Assembly (NCBI RefSeq): GCF_001679925.1
Contig: NZ_LYUZ01000085.1
Location: 154-36,357 of the forward strand
Origin: Leisingera sp. JC1
GTDB taxonomy: Bacteria; Pseudomonadota; Alphaproteobacteria; Rhodobacterales; Rhodobacteraceae
Reading direction: 5' to 3'
DNA length: 36,204 bases
Part shown: positions 7,737 through 16,805 of the stretch, in pieces
How the letters are laid out: every line of letters starts with the position of its first letter
Numbering within the stretch: the first letter of the stretch is position 1
Program-made: the position numbers and the translations under genes
The notes under the pieces: model-generated
Told to the model about the DNA's origin: nothing
Databases searched by the model: none
Seen by the model: the letters and a program-made list of their open reading frames with translations, nothing else

Positions 7737-8834
7737 ATGACCGACGCACCCAAACGCACCCCGCTTTATGACCTGCACGTCGAGCTTGGCGGCAAAATGG
7801 TCGACTTCGCCGGCTGGGAAATGCCGGTCCAGTATCCCATGGGCATCATGGGCGAGCACAAGCAGTGCCGTGAAAAGGCCGCGCTGTTTGATGTCTCCCA
7901 CATGGGCCAGGTGATCCTGCGTGGCGACAACGTGGGCGAGAAGCTGGAAACGCTCTGCCCGCAGGCCTATGCCACCTTGAAAGAAGGCAAGGCGCGCTAC
8001 GGCTTCTTCACCAACGAGGACGGCGGCATCATGGACGACCTGATCGTCTCCAACGCCGGCGACCACTACTTCGTGGTGGTGAACGCCGCCCTGCGCTACC
8101 AGGACATACCGCACATGCAGGCCAACCTGGACGGCGTCGAAGTGACCGAGATCTTCGATCGCGCGCTGGTAGCCGTGCAAGGTCCCAAGGCCGAGGACGT
8201 TGTCGGCGAACTGTGCCCTGCCGCCCGTGAGCTGAAGTTCATGGAAACCACCCTTGCCGATATCGGCGGTGTCGAATGCCGCATCTCCCGCCTGGGCTAC
8301 ACCGGCGAGGACGGCTACGAAATCTCGATCCCGGAAGCCGACGCGATCCGCGTGTCGAAACTGTTCCTGGCCCATGACGACTGCGAGCCCGCAGGCCTGG
8401 GCGCCCGCGACAGCCTGCGCCTGGAAGCCGGCCTCTGCCTCTATGGCAACGACATCGACCAGTCGACTTCGCCGATCGAGGCGTCGCTGTCCTGGGCGAT
8501 CCAGAAGCGCCGCAAGGAAGAAGGCGGCTTCCCCGGGGCTGCCCGCATCCAGAAGGAACTGACTGAGGGCGCCGCCAAGAAACTGGTCGGCATCAAGCCC
8601 GAAGGCCGCGCCCCCGCCCGCCAGGGCGTGGAAATCCAAAGCGAAAACGGCGATACTCTGGGCGCCATCACCTCTGGCAGCTTCGGCCCCACAGTCGGCG
8701 GCCCGGTTGCCATGGGCTACGTTGCGGCAGATCAAAGCGCCGCAGGCACCAAGGTGAACCTCATCATCCGCGGCAAAGCGCAGCCGGCTGAAATCGTCGC
8801 CCTGCCCTTCGTTACTCAGAACTACAAACGCTAA
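7737..8834 (+). CDS. gcvT: Aminomethyltransferase (glycine cleavage T protein)
   Basis: A 365-residue protein, the family's usual length. It transfers the methylene group from aminomethyl-lipoyl GcvH to tetrahydrofolate, releasing ammonia and giving 5,10-methylene-THF. The N-terminal region has TPLYDLHVELGGKMVDFAGW, then LFDVSHMGQV. The middle has GEDGYEIS and GARDSLRLEAGLCLYG, both typical of GcvT. The C-terminal barrel ends with SGSFGPTVGGPVAMGYV. AAGG lies 9 bases before the ATG. gcvH follows after 21 bases, so T and H are transcribed together. Confidence 0.95.
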   Translation: MTDAPKRTPLYDLHVELGGKMVDFAGWEMPVQYPMGIMGEHKQCREKAALFDVSHMGQVILRGDNVGEKLETLCPQAYATLKEGKARYGFFTNEDGGIMDDLIVSNAGDHYFVVVNAALRYQDIPHMQANLDGVEVTEIFDRALVAVQGPKAEDVVGELCPAARELKFMETTLADIGGVECRISRLGYTGEDGYEISIPEADAIRVSKLFLAHDDCEPAGLGARDSLRLEAGLCLYGNDIDQSTSPIEASLSWAIQKRRKEEGGFPGAARIQKELTEGAAKKLVGIKPEGRAPARQGVEIQSENGDTLGAITSGSFGPTVGGPVAMGYVAADQSAAGTKVNLIIRGKAQPAEIVALPFVTQNYKR

Positions 8835-8855
8835 GACATCATCAGGAGAGTCAAC

Positions 8856-9221
8856 ATGGCCACCTATTACTCTGAAGAGCATGAATGGATCACCGTCGAA
8901 GGTGACGTGGCAACCCTGGGCATCACCCAGCACGCCGCCGACCAGCTGGGCGAAGTTGTCTTCGTCGAGCAGCGCGAAGCGGGCGACGAGTTCGAAAAAG
9001 GCAGCGAGATCGGCGTCATCGAGTCGGTGAAGGCGGCATCCGAAATCTATGCGCCGCTGGACGGCGAAGTGCTCGAGGTGAACGAATCCCTGGCCGACAA
9101 CCCCGGCGCCCTGAACGAAAGCCCGGAAGGCGACGCCTGGATCTACAAGATCAAGCTGTCGGACGCGTCGCAGCTGGACGATCTGATGGATCTGGACGGC
9201 TACAATGCCCTGATCGGCTAA
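8856..9221 (+). CDS. gcvH: Glycine cleavage H protein
   Basis: A 121-residue lipoyl carrier that shuttles the aminomethyl group between GcvP, GcvT and dihydrolipoyl dehydrogenase. The lipoyl-lysine is Lys59 in the motif [12 protein letters not shown]. The surrounding beta-barrel residues (HEWI near the N-terminus, [25 protein letters not shown]) are typical. CAGGAGAG precedes the ATG. Its modification depends on lipoyl synthase, encoded upstream in the same locus. Length is slightly below the E. coli protein (129). Confidence 0.96.
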   Translation: MATYYSEEHEWITVEGDVATLGITQHAADQLGEVVFVEQREAGDEFEKGSEIGVIESVKAASEIYAPLDGEVLEVNESLADNPGALNESPEGDAWIYKIKLSDASQLDDLMDLDGYNALIG

Positions 9222-9230
9222 GCACCCCCT

Positions 9231-9254
9231 CCCCGCCGGAAGCGTCCGGCGGGG
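9231..9254 (+). other. Intercistronic hairpin between gcvH and gcvP
   Basis: CCCCGCCGGA (9231-9240) and TCCGGCGGGG (9245-9254) form a perfect 10-bp stem with the 4-base loop AGCG. It lies 9 bases after the gcvH stop and 28 bases before the gcvP start. No T run follows, so readthrough is expected and the hairpin may set the H:P expression ratio. Confidence 0.6.
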
Positions 9255-9282
9255 TCCATTGCCCCAGACAAGGACCTCTGTA

Positions 9283-12135
9283 ATGGCCTTTAAACTTACC
9301 GATTACGAAGCCTATGACTTCGCCAACCGGCGCCATATCGGCCCGGCTCCGACCGAGATGCGGGATATGCTGCAGGTGATCGGCTTCAAGACCCTGGACG
9401 AGCTAATCGACGCCACCGTGCCGCCCGCCATCCGCCAGAAAGAGGCGCTGGACTGGGGCCCGGCAATGACCGAGCGCGACGCCCTCTTCCACATGAAGCA
9501 GGTGGCCTCCAAGAACAAGGTGCTGACCTCGCTGATCGGCCAGGGCTACTATGGCACCACCACCCCGGCGCCGATCCTGCGCAACATCCTGGAAAACCCG
9601 GCCTGGTATACTGCCTATACTCCCTATCAGCCGGAAATTTCCCAGGGCCGTCTTGAAGCGCTCCTGAACTTCCAGACCATGGTCAGCGACCTGACCGGCC
9701 TGGATATCGCCAACGCATCGCTGCTGGACGAAGCAACCGCTGCTGCCGAAGCCATGGCAATGGCGCACCGCGGCTCACGCTCCAAGGCGAACAACGCGGC
9801 CTTCTTCGTCGACAAGAACTGTCACCCGCAGACCGTCGCCGTGATCCAGACCCGCGCCGAGCCCCTGGGCATTGACGTGGTGGTTGCCGATCCCGACGAG
9901 CTGGATCCGGGCGCGGTCTTTGGCGCGATCTTCCAGTACCCTGGCACCTATGGCCATGTGCGCGATTTCACCAAGGAAATCGAAGCCATCCACGAGCATA
10001 AGGGCATCGCCGTTGTCGCCGCCGACATTCTGGCGCTGGCGCTGCTGAAGTCGCCCGGTGAAATGGGCGCTGATATTGCCATCGGCTCCACCCAGCGTTT
10101 TGGCGTTCCGATGGGCTATGGCGGACCGCACGCCGCCTATATGGCCACCACCGACAAGCTGAAGCGCGCCATGCCCGGCCGCATCATCGGTGTGTCGGTC
10201 GACGCGCGCGGCAACAAGGCCTACCGCCTGGCGCTGCAGACCCGCGAACAGCACATCCGCCGCGAAAAGGCCAACTCCAACGTCTGCACCGCACAGGCGC
10301 TGCTGGCCGTGATCGCGTCGATGTACGCGGTCTATCACGGACCCGACGGCATCAAGGCAATCGCCCAGTCGGTGCACCGCAAGACCTCGCGCCTGGCCGC
10401 GGGCCTTGAGGAGCACGGGTTCAAGGTGCAGCCCGAAGTCTTCTTCGACACCATCACCGTCGAGGTCGGCCCGCTGCAGAAGACTGTCATGGAAGCAGCG
10501 GTGGCGCGCGGCGTGAACCTGCGCAAGATCGGCGACAGCCACATCGGCATCTCTCTGGACGAGCAGACCCGCCCGGAAACCATCGAAGCGGTCTGGGGTG
10601 CCTTCGGCATCGAGAAGAAAGACGACAGCGTCAAGAACCGCGCCTACCGCCTGCCCGACTATGCGCTGCGTGAAAGCGAGTATCTGACCCACCCGATCTT
10701 CCACAAGAACCGGGCCGAGGCAGAGATCACCCGCTACATGCGCCGCCTGGCCGACCGCGACCTGGCGCTGGACCGTGCAATGATCCCGCTGGGGTCCTGC
10801 ACCATGAAGCTGAACGCGACAATCGAAATGATCCCGGTCACCTGGCCGGAATTCGGCAACCTGCACCCCTTCTGCCCGGAAGACCAGGCGCAGGGCTACC
10901 ACCAGATGATCGCCGATCTGAACGACAAGCTCTGCCAAATCACCGGCTATGACGCGATCTCTCAGCAGCCGAACTCCGGTGCGCAGGGCGAATACGCGGG
11001 CCTCCTGACCATCCGCAACTACCACGCGGCTAACGGTCAGGGCCACCGCAACGTCTGCCTGATCCCGACTTCCGCACATGGCACCAACCCGGCCACCGCG
11101 CAAATGGTAGGCTACAAGGTGGTGCCCGTGAAGGCGGATGAGAAAGGCAACATTGATGTCGCCGACTTCCGCGCCAAGGCCGAGGAGCATTCCGCGAACC
11201 TGGCAGCCTGCATGATCACCTACCCGTCGACCCACGGCGTGTTCGAGGAAACCGTGCAGGAAGTCTGCCAGATCACCCATGATCACGGCGGCCAGGTCTA
11301 CATCGACGGCGCCAACATGAACGCCATGGTTGGCCTTGCCCAGCCGGGCAAGATCGGCGGCGACGTTTCGCACCTGAACCTGCACAAAACCTTCTGCATT
11401 CCTCATGGCGGCGGCGGCCCCGGCATGGGTCCGATCGGCGTCAAGGCGCATCTGGCAGAGCACCTGCCAGGCCACCCGGAATACGGCACTGCAGTGGGGC
11501 CGGTTTCCGCGGCTCCGTTTGGCTCGCCCTCGATCCTGCCGGTCAGCTGGGCCTACTGCCTGCTGATGGGCGGCGCAGGCCTGACCCAGGCGACCAAGGT
11601 TGCAATCCTGAACGCCAACTACATCGCAGCCCGCCTCAAGGATGCCTACAAGATCCTCTACACCTCGGAAACGGGCCGTGTGGCGCATGAATGCATCCTG
11701 GACACCCGCCCGCTGGACGAGGAAGGCCACGTTACCGTGGACGACATCGCCAAGCGTCTGGTCGACTCGGGCTTCCATGCGCCCACCATGTCCTGGCCAG
11801 TGGCCGGCACGCTGATGGTGGAGCCGACCGAGTCCGAGCCGAAGGACGAGCTGGACCGTTTCTGCGATGCCATGCTGTCGATCCGTCAGGAGGCACAGGA
11901 CATCATCGACGGCAAGATCGATCCCCAGAACAACCCGCTCAAGCACGCACCGCACACGGTGCGCGACCTGGTCGGCGAGTGGGACCGTCCCTACAGCCGC
12001 GAGCAGGCCTGCTTCCCGCCCGGCAACCTGGGTGTCGACAAATACTGGCCGGTGGTGAACCGGGTGGACAACGCCTATGGCGACCGCCACCTGGTCTGCA
12101 CCTGCCCGCCGATGTCGGACTACGAAGAAGAGTAA
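9283..12135 (+). CDS. gcvP: Glycine dehydrogenase, decarboxylating (P protein)
   Basis: A 950-residue fused (homodimeric-type) P protein. It decarboxylates glycine with pyridoxal phosphate and loads the aminomethyl group onto GcvH. Both halves are present: the N-terminal half has [14 protein letters not shown] and [12 protein letters not shown]; the C-terminal half has the PLP lysine Lys702 in [25 protein letters not shown]-like [10 protein letters not shown] and SAHGTNPA are also present. ATG 9283 is chosen because AAGGA (9270-9274) precedes it at good spacing; an upstream in-frame start at 9259 would begin just after the gcvH-gcvP hairpin and lacks a ribosome site. It completes a full P-T-H-L set in one window. 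Confidence 0.96.
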   Translation: MAFKLTDYEAYDFANRRHIGPAPTEMRDMLQVIGFKTLDELIDATVPPAIRQKEALDWGPAMTERDALFHMKQVASKNKVLTSLIGQGYYGTTTPAPILRNILENPAWYTAYTPYQPEISQGRLEALLNFQTMVSDLTGLDIANASLLDEATAAAEAMAMAHRGSRSKANNAAFFVDKNCHPQTVAVIQTRAEPLGIDVVVADPDELDPGAVFGAIFQYPGTYGHVRDFTKEIEAIHEHKGIAVVAADILALALLKSPGEMGADIAIGSTQRFGVPMGYGGPHAAYMATTDKLKRAMPGRIIGVSVDARGNKAYRLALQTREQHIRREKANSNVCTAQALLAVIASMYAVYHGPDGIKAIAQSVHRKTSRLAAGLEEHGFKVQPEVFFDTITVEVGPLQKTVMEAAVARGVNLRKIGDSHIGISLDEQTRPETIEAVWGAFGIEKKDDSVKNRAYRLPDYALRESEYLTHPIFHKNRAEAEITRYMRRLADRDLALDRAMIPLGSCTMKLNATIEMIPVTWPEFGNLHPFCPEDQAQGYHQMIADLNDKLCQITGYDAISQQPNSGAQGEYAGLLTIRNYHAANGQGHRNVCLIPTSAHGTNPATAQMVGYKVVPVKADEKGNIDVADFRAKAEEHSANLAACMITYPSTHGVFEETVQEVCQITHDHGGQVYIDGANMNAMVGLAQPGKIGGDVSHLNLHKTFCIPHGGGGPGMGPIGVKAHLAEHLPGHPEYGTAVGPVSAAPFGSPSILPVSWAYCLLMGGAGLTQATKVAILNANYIAARLKDAYKILYTSETGRVAHECILDTRPLDEEGHVTVDDIAKRLVDSGFHAPTMSWPVAGTLMVEPTESEPKDELDRFCDAMLSIRQEAQDIIDGKIDPQNNPLKHAPHTVRDLVGEWDRPYSREQACFPPGNLGVDKYWPVVNRVDNAYGDRHLVCTCPPMSDYEEE

Positions 12136-12154
12136 GCCTGCCCGTCAGGCCTCC

Positions 12155-12196
12155 TGCCCCGCCGGTTCCGCCGGCGGGGCATCCCGCAGCCTTTTT
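12155..12196 (+). terminator. Terminator after gcvP
   Basis: TGCCCCGCCGG (12155-12165) and CCGGCGGGGCA (12171-12181) form a perfect 11-bp stem with a 5-base loop. A T5 run follows at 12192-12196, ten bases after the stem. The distance of the T run makes it imperfect, and the next gene starts only 38 bases later, so some readthrough into it is likely. Confidence 0.6.
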
Positions 12197-12234
12197 ACAC
12201 TGCTGCATCCCCGCATGACCGCTCAGAGGAGAGA

Positions 12235-13242
12235 ATGATGTCCCGTCTCGAACCGCTGACCGTGCCAGCGTCCCGGCAAAGTGCTGACAGCGCGGCACAG
12301 GCCCGCTTCCACGATGTCGAAATCATTCTGCCGCAGCCCGATGCGCCCGCCGCAGCCCAGATGATCTGCGAAGTCTTCCGCGCCGCCAATGACCTGTTTC
12401 CCGACAGCGGCTACCGGACTGCCGTGCGTAATCTGGCATCGCAGATGCGCTCTGTGCCGGAAGGCTGGAAGCCGCAGACTGTTATTTTCCTCGGCGGCAT
12501 CTCCAGCCGCTGGCCGCTGAACTCCGGCGAGAAAGCCAGCCTGCAGCGGATCTGCCGCCAGGCGCAGCGCTGCTTGTTTGCCGGCAGTGCAATTTTCCTC
12601 TTGCCCGAAACCGGCCTCAACGCCGCGACCGAGACCGCCGTGCACGCAAATTTTGCCGCCGCCGCGGAAGAGGAGCAGATGATCTGCGCGCCCGCTGGCA
12701 CCTTGACAACCACCTCAGGCCGCATCAGCACTGCTGTCAGCAGCTTCGCGGCACTGCGTTTACTGGCCGGTTTCCTGCGCGCTGACCGCGGTGCTTTCAT
12801 AGCTGATGCAATCTGCGACTACCTGGGCCTTGCCTTCGGCCCGGCCTCAGAACAATCCAAGGTCTCCTTGCAACTGCGTCAGACCGCCGGCGGGGACGCG
12901 CTCGTGGTCAAAATCCTCGACCTGATGCAGCAAAACCTGGAAGAACCGCTGCTTATCCGCGACATAGCCCAGCAGGCCGGGGTTTCTCCACGCAAACTGG
13001 AGCGCCGGTTCCAGCAAAAGGCGCAGACCAGCCCGCTGACAGCTTACCGCAAATTGCGGATCGAGAAGGCCCGCCAGTTGCTCTTGCACACCACCCTGCC
13101 GCTGGCAGAGATCGTCGCCGCCACCGGCTTTGGCTCCCGCAGCAGCCTGACCGAATGGTTCAAGCGCGAGTACAAGACCAGCCCGCAGGCGTTCCGCAAA
13201 CAATATTATGCCGACCGGCATCCAGCAGGCTCGCTGGCCTGA
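12235..13242 (+). CDS. AraC-family regulator with DJ-1/PfpI-like N-domain (GlxA type)
   Basis: A 335-residue transcription factor. The N-terminal half, residues about 25-205, resembles a DJ-1/PfpI-like sensor domain, but the nucleophile-elbow region reads CLFAGSAIFLLPETGL and lacks the usual elbow Cys, so it is a ligand sensor rather than an enzyme. The C-terminal half, about 223-322, is an AraC double helix-turn-helix: IRDIAQQAGVSPRKLERRF, then LAEIVAATGFGSRSSLTEWF and SPQAFRK. Two adjacent ATGs (12235, 12238) follow AGAGGA. GbdR and CdhR relatives control betaine, dimethylglycine and carnitine catabolism in other proteobacteria, which fits the neighbouring transporter and flavoprotein; the actual inducer is not known. 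Confidence 0.85.
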   Translation: MMSRLEPLTVPASRQSADSAAQARFHDVEIILPQPDAPAAAQMICEVFRAANDLFPDSGYRTAVRNLASQMRSVPEGWKPQTVIFLGGISSRWPLNSGEKASLQRICRQAQRCLFAGSAIFLLPETGLNAATETAVHANFAAAAEEEQMICAPAGTLTTTSGRISTAVSSFAALRLLAGFLRADRGAFIADAICDYLGLAFGPASEQSKVSLQLRQTAGGDALVVKILDLMQQNLEEPLLIRDIAQQAGVSPRKLERRFQQKAQTSPLTAYRKLRIEKARQLLLHTTLPLAEIVAATGFGSRSSLTEWFKREYKTSPQAFRKQYYADRHPAGSLA

Positions 13243-13266
13243 CCGCAGCGGGCTGCGGCCATGACA

Positions 13267-13292
13267 AAGGCGGCCCCCAGGGGCCGCCTTTT
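13267..13292. terminator. Bidirectional terminator between convergent genes
   Basis: AAGGCGGCCCC (13267-13277) and GGGGCCGCCTT (13280-13290) are exact reverse complements, so the hairpin closes on a very short loop after fraying. T-rich flank TTTT is at 13289-13292 on the plus strand and the A/G flank gives partial T content on the other strand. It sits between the convergent AraC-type gene (ends 13242) and permease gene (ends 13313) and probably serves both. Confidence 0.75.
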
Positions 13293-13312
13293 AAGGTTCA
13301 AAGCGGTGCGGT

Positions 13313-14608
13313 TCAGTTGCCGGAACCGCTGTCCCCGCCGTCACCTGACAAAGCGTTTGGATCAAAGACATTGCCAAACCCTGAGCTGTTGCCCTGCGGC
13401 TCCTGCTCTGCCTCTGGCTCCGCCTCTCCGTCGCCCGACAAGCTGTCCGGAGCAAACACGCCGCCAAAGCCGGAGTTGTTGCCGGAGCCGGTGGAAGGCG
13501 CGGTCTGTGACGGAGCGGCCTCGCCTTGCTCTTCCAGCTGCTGCTGGCGGCGCAGTTCACGCTGGCGGCGCAGTTCCTTGATGCGCTCTTCCGTCTCCAG
13601 GCGCTTCTGCTCCTGCACGTTGGCAATACACTGCTGCGGGCTGTAGACCGTCGCGGTGCCAACCACCGCCACCGTTGCACAGGCCACAACCACCAGCGCC
13701 ACCGCCGCCGCATTGGAGCTGAGGAAACCCGGCAGCTGCAGCTTGCCGCTTTCCAGCTCTTCCACGGTTGCCTTCTTGCGTGCCTCGGCGACCAGCTGCT
13801 TGCGGCGGATGCTGGCCTCATTGAAGAGCGCCGCAAACACCGTCAGCACCACGATGATAAAGGCCAGGGCCGAAATCGCCGGGGTGATGCCGTAACGCAC
13901 CTTCTGCGCCAGCTCGATGGTCAGCGTCGGATATTCGCCAAAGGTGAATGTGGTGGTGTTGTAGTTCTCGAAGCTTGCGAGAAACGCCAGCACCGCAGCG
14001 GAGGCAATCGCAGGCCGCATGAACGGCAGCAGAACCTTGCGGAAGGCCTGGGCATGGGTCGCGCCCAGATCCAGCGCCGCCTCTGTCAGCGCGATATCAT
14101 AACGCTGCAGACGTGCCACCAGCACCAGCATGCAGTAGCTGGCGATGAAGGTGGACTGGCCGATGATGGTCAGGAACAGCCCGTTCGACAAAAAGCTGTC
14201 AGCGCCAAGCCCCAGCATCCGATTGATCCGGTCCCAGAACACCAGGGTCGAGATGCCCAGCACCACGCCAGGAATCAGGATCGGTGCAATGATGACAGTG
14301 TAGTAGGTCGCCCGCAGCTTGGGCCAGATCTGGGTGAGCATAAGCGCCCCCGCCAGCCCCATCGCCACCGACAGCACAACCGTGCCTGCGCCCACTAGGA
14401 TCGAGTTCCAGATACCGTTCAAAATCCGCTCGTCCTGAAACAGGGCCGAGAACCATTCAAACGTCAGGCATTCCCAAGGGGTCATCCGCGGGAACGACGG
14501 CGAGTTGAAGGCGGTTGCCGACATGATCACCAGCGGCCCCAGCAGATAGGCAAAGAAGATCGCCAGATAGACCCAAAGGCTCAGGCGCATAAAGGTGAAG
14601 TTCTTCAT
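13313..14608 (-). CDS. Polyamine-type ABC permease (PotC-like) with unusual C-terminal extension
   Basis: A 431-residue inner-membrane permease. Residues 1-270 match a PotC/YdcV-type subunit with six helices and the ATPase-contact EAA loop (EAALDLGATHAQAFRKVLLP, 176-195). Such subunits usually end near residue 265-290. Here the chain continues: an extra hydrophobic helix at about 299-322, a highly charged Arg/Glu/Gln helix (332-361) that looks like a coiled coil, and a Gly/Ser/Glu-rich tail with two copies of an 18-residue motif at 377-394 and 407-424. With an added seventh helix the tail would be periplasmic. The stop lies 21 bases before the terminator, so the extension is part of the gene. 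It overlaps the upstream permease gene by ATGA. The extension's function is unknown. Confidence 0.85.
   Translation of the reverse strand: MKNFTFMRLSLWVYLAIFFAYLLGPLVIMSATAFNSPSFPRMTPWECLTFEWFSALFQDERILNGIWNSILVGAGTVVLSVAMGLAGALMLTQIWPKLRATYYTVIIAPILIPGVVLGISTLVFWDRINRMLGLGADSFLSNGLFLTIIGQSTFIASYCMLVLVARLQRYDIALTEAALDLGATHAQAFRKVLLPFMRPAIASAAVLAFLASFENYNTTTFTFGEYPTLTIELAQKVRYGITPAISALAFIIVVLTVFAALFNEASIRRKQLVAEARKKATVEELESGKLQLPGFLSSNAAAVALVVVACATVAVVGTATVYSPQQCIANVQEQKRLETEERIKELRRQRELRRQQQLEEQGEAAPSQTAPSTGSGNNSGFGGVFAPDSLSGDGEAEPEAEQEPQGNSSGFGNVFDPNALSGDGGDSGSGN
13337..13480 (-). repeat. Two-copy 18-residue motif in permease tail
   Basis: Codons at 13427-13480 encode NNSGFGGVFAPDSLSGDG and those at 13337-13390 encode NSSGFGNVFDPNALSGDG. 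The copies match at 13 of 18 positions and are spaced 30 residues apart by an acidic Glu/Gln/Pro linker. The DNA copies have diverged more than the protein, which suggests selection on the peptide rather than a recent duplication. Confidence 0.7.
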
Positions 14609-15525
14609 TTGCCGATATCCCCCATGTTCACCTTGAACAGGCGCATGACGGCCAGAACAAGCAGGATACAGGTGACCAGCAGCACCACCGCATAGGCAGC
14701 CCCCTGCGGCCAGTCGGAGTTGTCATTGAACTGCTGATAGATCAGCTGCGTGAACCACAAGGAAGATGGCCCGCCCAGGATTTGCGGCGCCGCCAGAGCG
14801 CCGGCCGACAGCATGAACACCATAGTGCAGCCTGAGGAGATGCCCGGCTTGGCATAGGGGATGACCACACGCCGGTGGATCATCGTCCAGCTTGCCCCCA
14901 TGTCGCGGGCTGCTTCAATCTGGTTGCGGTCCAGGCTCTCGATCACATTGTAGATCGGGAAAATCATCAGCAGGATGTAGGCATACCCAAGCCCCGCATA
15001 GAGTGCGATGTCGTTGCGGATGAAATCGAAGGGCGTGTCGAAAACCCCCAGCCCCACCAGCATGTTGTTCAGCACCCCGGTTTCGCCGAAAATGATCCGC
15101 AGTGCAAAGGCCCGCAAGATCTCGTTGATCCAGTAGGGAATGATCAGCATCAGTGCAAAAATGCGGATATGGTTGCCCTTGGTCTGAGCCAGGTAATAGG
15201 CGATCGGGTAGCACAGGATCAGGTTGAAGATGGTTACGCAGACTGCCGCTACCAGAGTGCGGAAGAACACCCTCAGGTCGACCGCGTTGTAGTCCTGGCT
15301 GCCGCCTTCCGGGCCATAGATCAGGTATTTGTAGTTCTCCAGCGTATAGACGTCTTTGGGCCCGCCAATCTCTGGCGGCGGCAGGTTGGGCCGGAACGAG
15401 AAATCGAGCATCGACAGCTGCGGCAGGATGATGAGGCCGATGGTCCAGAACAGGACCAGCCCAAGCATCAGGCTGCCCATGCCGGTGCCGTTGCGTTTGA
15501 AAAACTCCCTCAGGAAGCTTGGCAT
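14605..15525 (-). CDS. Polyamine-type ABC permease (PotB-like)
   Basis: A 306-residue inner-membrane permease of the spermidine/putrescine class. Six hydrophobic helices are visible, beginning with LMLGLVLFWTIGLIILPQL, and the ATPase-contact EAA loop reads EAARDMGASWTMIHRRVVIP. Start 15525 is chosen because AAGGAGG lies just upstream; a longer frame to 15627 would run into the ATPase gene. It sits 13 bases after the ATPase gene in transcription order and overlaps the next permease by ATGA, so the two membrane subunits are translationally coupled. Confidence 0.92.
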   Translation of the reverse strand: MPSFLREFFKRNGTGMGSLMLGLVLFWTIGLIILPQLSMLDFSFRPNLPPPEIGGPKDVYTLENYKYLIYGPEGGSQDYNAVDLRVFFRTLVAAVCVTIFNLILCYPIAYYLAQTKGNHIRIFALMLIIPYWINEILRAFALRIIFGETGVLNNMLVGLGVFDTPFDFIRNDIALYAGLGYAYILLMIFPIYNVIESLDRNQIEAARDMGASWTMIHRRVVIPYAKPGISSGCTMVFMLSAGALAAPQILGGPSSLWFTQLIYQQFNDNSDWPQGAAYAVVLLVTCILLVLAVMRLFKVNMGDIGK

Positions 15526-15538
15526 GGCTAAAGCCTCC

Positions 15539-16651
15539 TTATTCCGCGGCCAGCTCACCAGCCGGAACACAGACGGCGTTTTTCGTCTCGTATTCCAGGG
15601 TGATGTTCTGGCCGGTATGATCGTCAAACGACTGGCCGAGGTTGGGAATGGAGACCTTCAGCTCCTTGCCGCCCTCGCCCTCCATGAAGATGTTGAAAAC
15701 GTTGCCCTCGAATTCCTCATGGTTGACCTTGGCGGTTACGAAATGGTCGCCTGAGGCCCCTTGCGGCGCCAATGCAAAGGCCTCGGGGCGGATGAACATC
15801 ATCGCCTCGTCGCCTTCCTTCATCCTGCCCTGGTTGGCGGTGGAGATCCGCGCCACCAGTTCGCCGGAGCGGTTGGTTGCAATCAGAGCTTCATTGCCCA
15901 TAATACGCTTGACCTTGCCGCGGAAGACATTGTTTTCGCCCACGAAAGACGCGGCAAAAGCAGTCGAAGGGTCGTTGTAGATGGTCTTACCGTCAGCGAT
16001 CTGGTCGATCACGCCCGCCTTCATCACGGCGATATTGTCGGACATGGTCAGCGCCTCGCCCTGGTCGTGGGTGATGTAGATGAAAGTGATGCCGACCCGT
16101 TGCTGGATTTCACGCAGCTCGGTGCGCATGTGCTGGCGCAGCTTGAGGTCCAAGGCCGACAGCGGCTCATCAAGCAGCAGCACATCCGGCTCTGCGCAGA
16201 GGGCGCGCGCAATTGCCACCCGCTGGCGCTGGCCGCCCGACAGTTCCGACGGCAGCTTGTCGCCCTGCCCCGGCAGCGCGATCATGTCCAAGAGCTCATC
16301 CGCGCGCTTGCGGCGTTCCTTTGCCGAGGCGCCCTTGATCTCCATGGAAAAGGTGATGTTTTCCCAGATCTTCATCAACGGGAACAGCGCCAGGTTCTGA
16401 AAAATCAGCGCGGTCGGGCGTTTATTCGGTCCGATCCCCTTCATGTCGTTGCCGCCGATCAGCACACGCCCGTCGCTTGGGTCCAGAAAGCCTGAGACAG
16501 CGCGCAGGATCGTCGTCTTGCCGCAGCCCGATGGCCCTAGGAAGGAAAAGAAATCCCCCCCATTGATGTTCACATTGGCATCTCGCACGGCGACAAAGTC
16601 ACCGAAGCGGATCCAGAGGTTCTCGAGATCAACGCCGACCCCAGCACTCAT
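15539..16651 (-). CDS. Polyamine-type ABC transporter ATPase (PotA-like)
   Basis: A 370-residue cytoplasmic ATPase that powers the transporter. The Walker A motif is GPSGCGKT (39-46), the signature is LSGGQRQRVAIARAL, and Walker B with D-loop is VLLLDEPLSALD, followed by the switch His in YITHDQGEA. About 130 C-terminal residues form the TOBE-type regulatory domain usual for PotA/UgpC-like subunits. ATG 16651 is chosen because GGGGAGA precedes it; an in-frame upstream ATG at 16681 has no such site. It is the second gene of the four-gene transporter operon. Confidence 0.94.
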   Translation of the reverse strand: MSAGVGVDLENLWIRFGDFVAVRDANVNINGGDFFSFLGPSGCGKTTILRAVSGFLDPSDGRVLIGGNDMKGIGPNKRPTALIFQNLALFPLMKIWENITFSMEIKGASAKERRKRADELLDMIALPGQGDKLPSELSGGQRQRVAIARALCAEPDVLLLDEPLSALDLKLRQHMRTELREIQQRVGITFIYITHDQGEALTMSDNIAVMKAGVIDQIADGKTIYNDPSTAFAASFVGENNVFRGKVKRIMGNEALIATNRSGELVARISTANQGRMKEGDEAMMFIRPEAFALAPQGASGDHFVTAKVNHEEFEGNVFNIFMEGEGGKELKVSIPNLGQSFDDHTGQNITLEYETKNAVCVPAGELAAE

Positions 16652-16759
16652 TTGGCTTCTCCCCAGGGTACAGGCCCCCAATCCGGTGGCGCACCACCGG
16701 CCCCGCTAGGCCTGCTTCCTGTTTCTATTCTTTTGTGATTGCGCCGTGCGGCACGCGGC

Positions 16760-16786
16760 TGACCCCCGGAGAAGCTCCGGGGGTCA
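16760..16786 (-). other. Intercistronic hairpin after binding-protein gene
   Basis: TGACCCCCGGAG (16760-16771) and CTCCGGGGGTCA (16775-16786) form a perfect 12-bp stem with a 3-base loop, 20 bases after the binding-protein stop in transcription order. No T run follows on the minus strand. Such hairpins often protect the binding-protein mRNA and keep the membrane components at lower levels. Confidence 0.65.
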
Positions 16787-16805
16787 AATATTTCAGGCGC
16801 AGTTG

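Noticed and set aside
9775-12090. 771-codon minus-strand open frame antisense to gcvP
   Set aside because: It is the mirror of a strongly conserved plus-strand gene; long antisense frames are expected in GC-rich DNA with strong codon bias. Similar mirrors opposite nosD, nosZ, nosR and lpdA were rejected for the same reason.
13337-13480. DNA tandem repeat or mobile element in the permease tail
   Set aside because: The repeat is clear in protein but diverged in DNA, and no terminal repeats or target duplications were seen.
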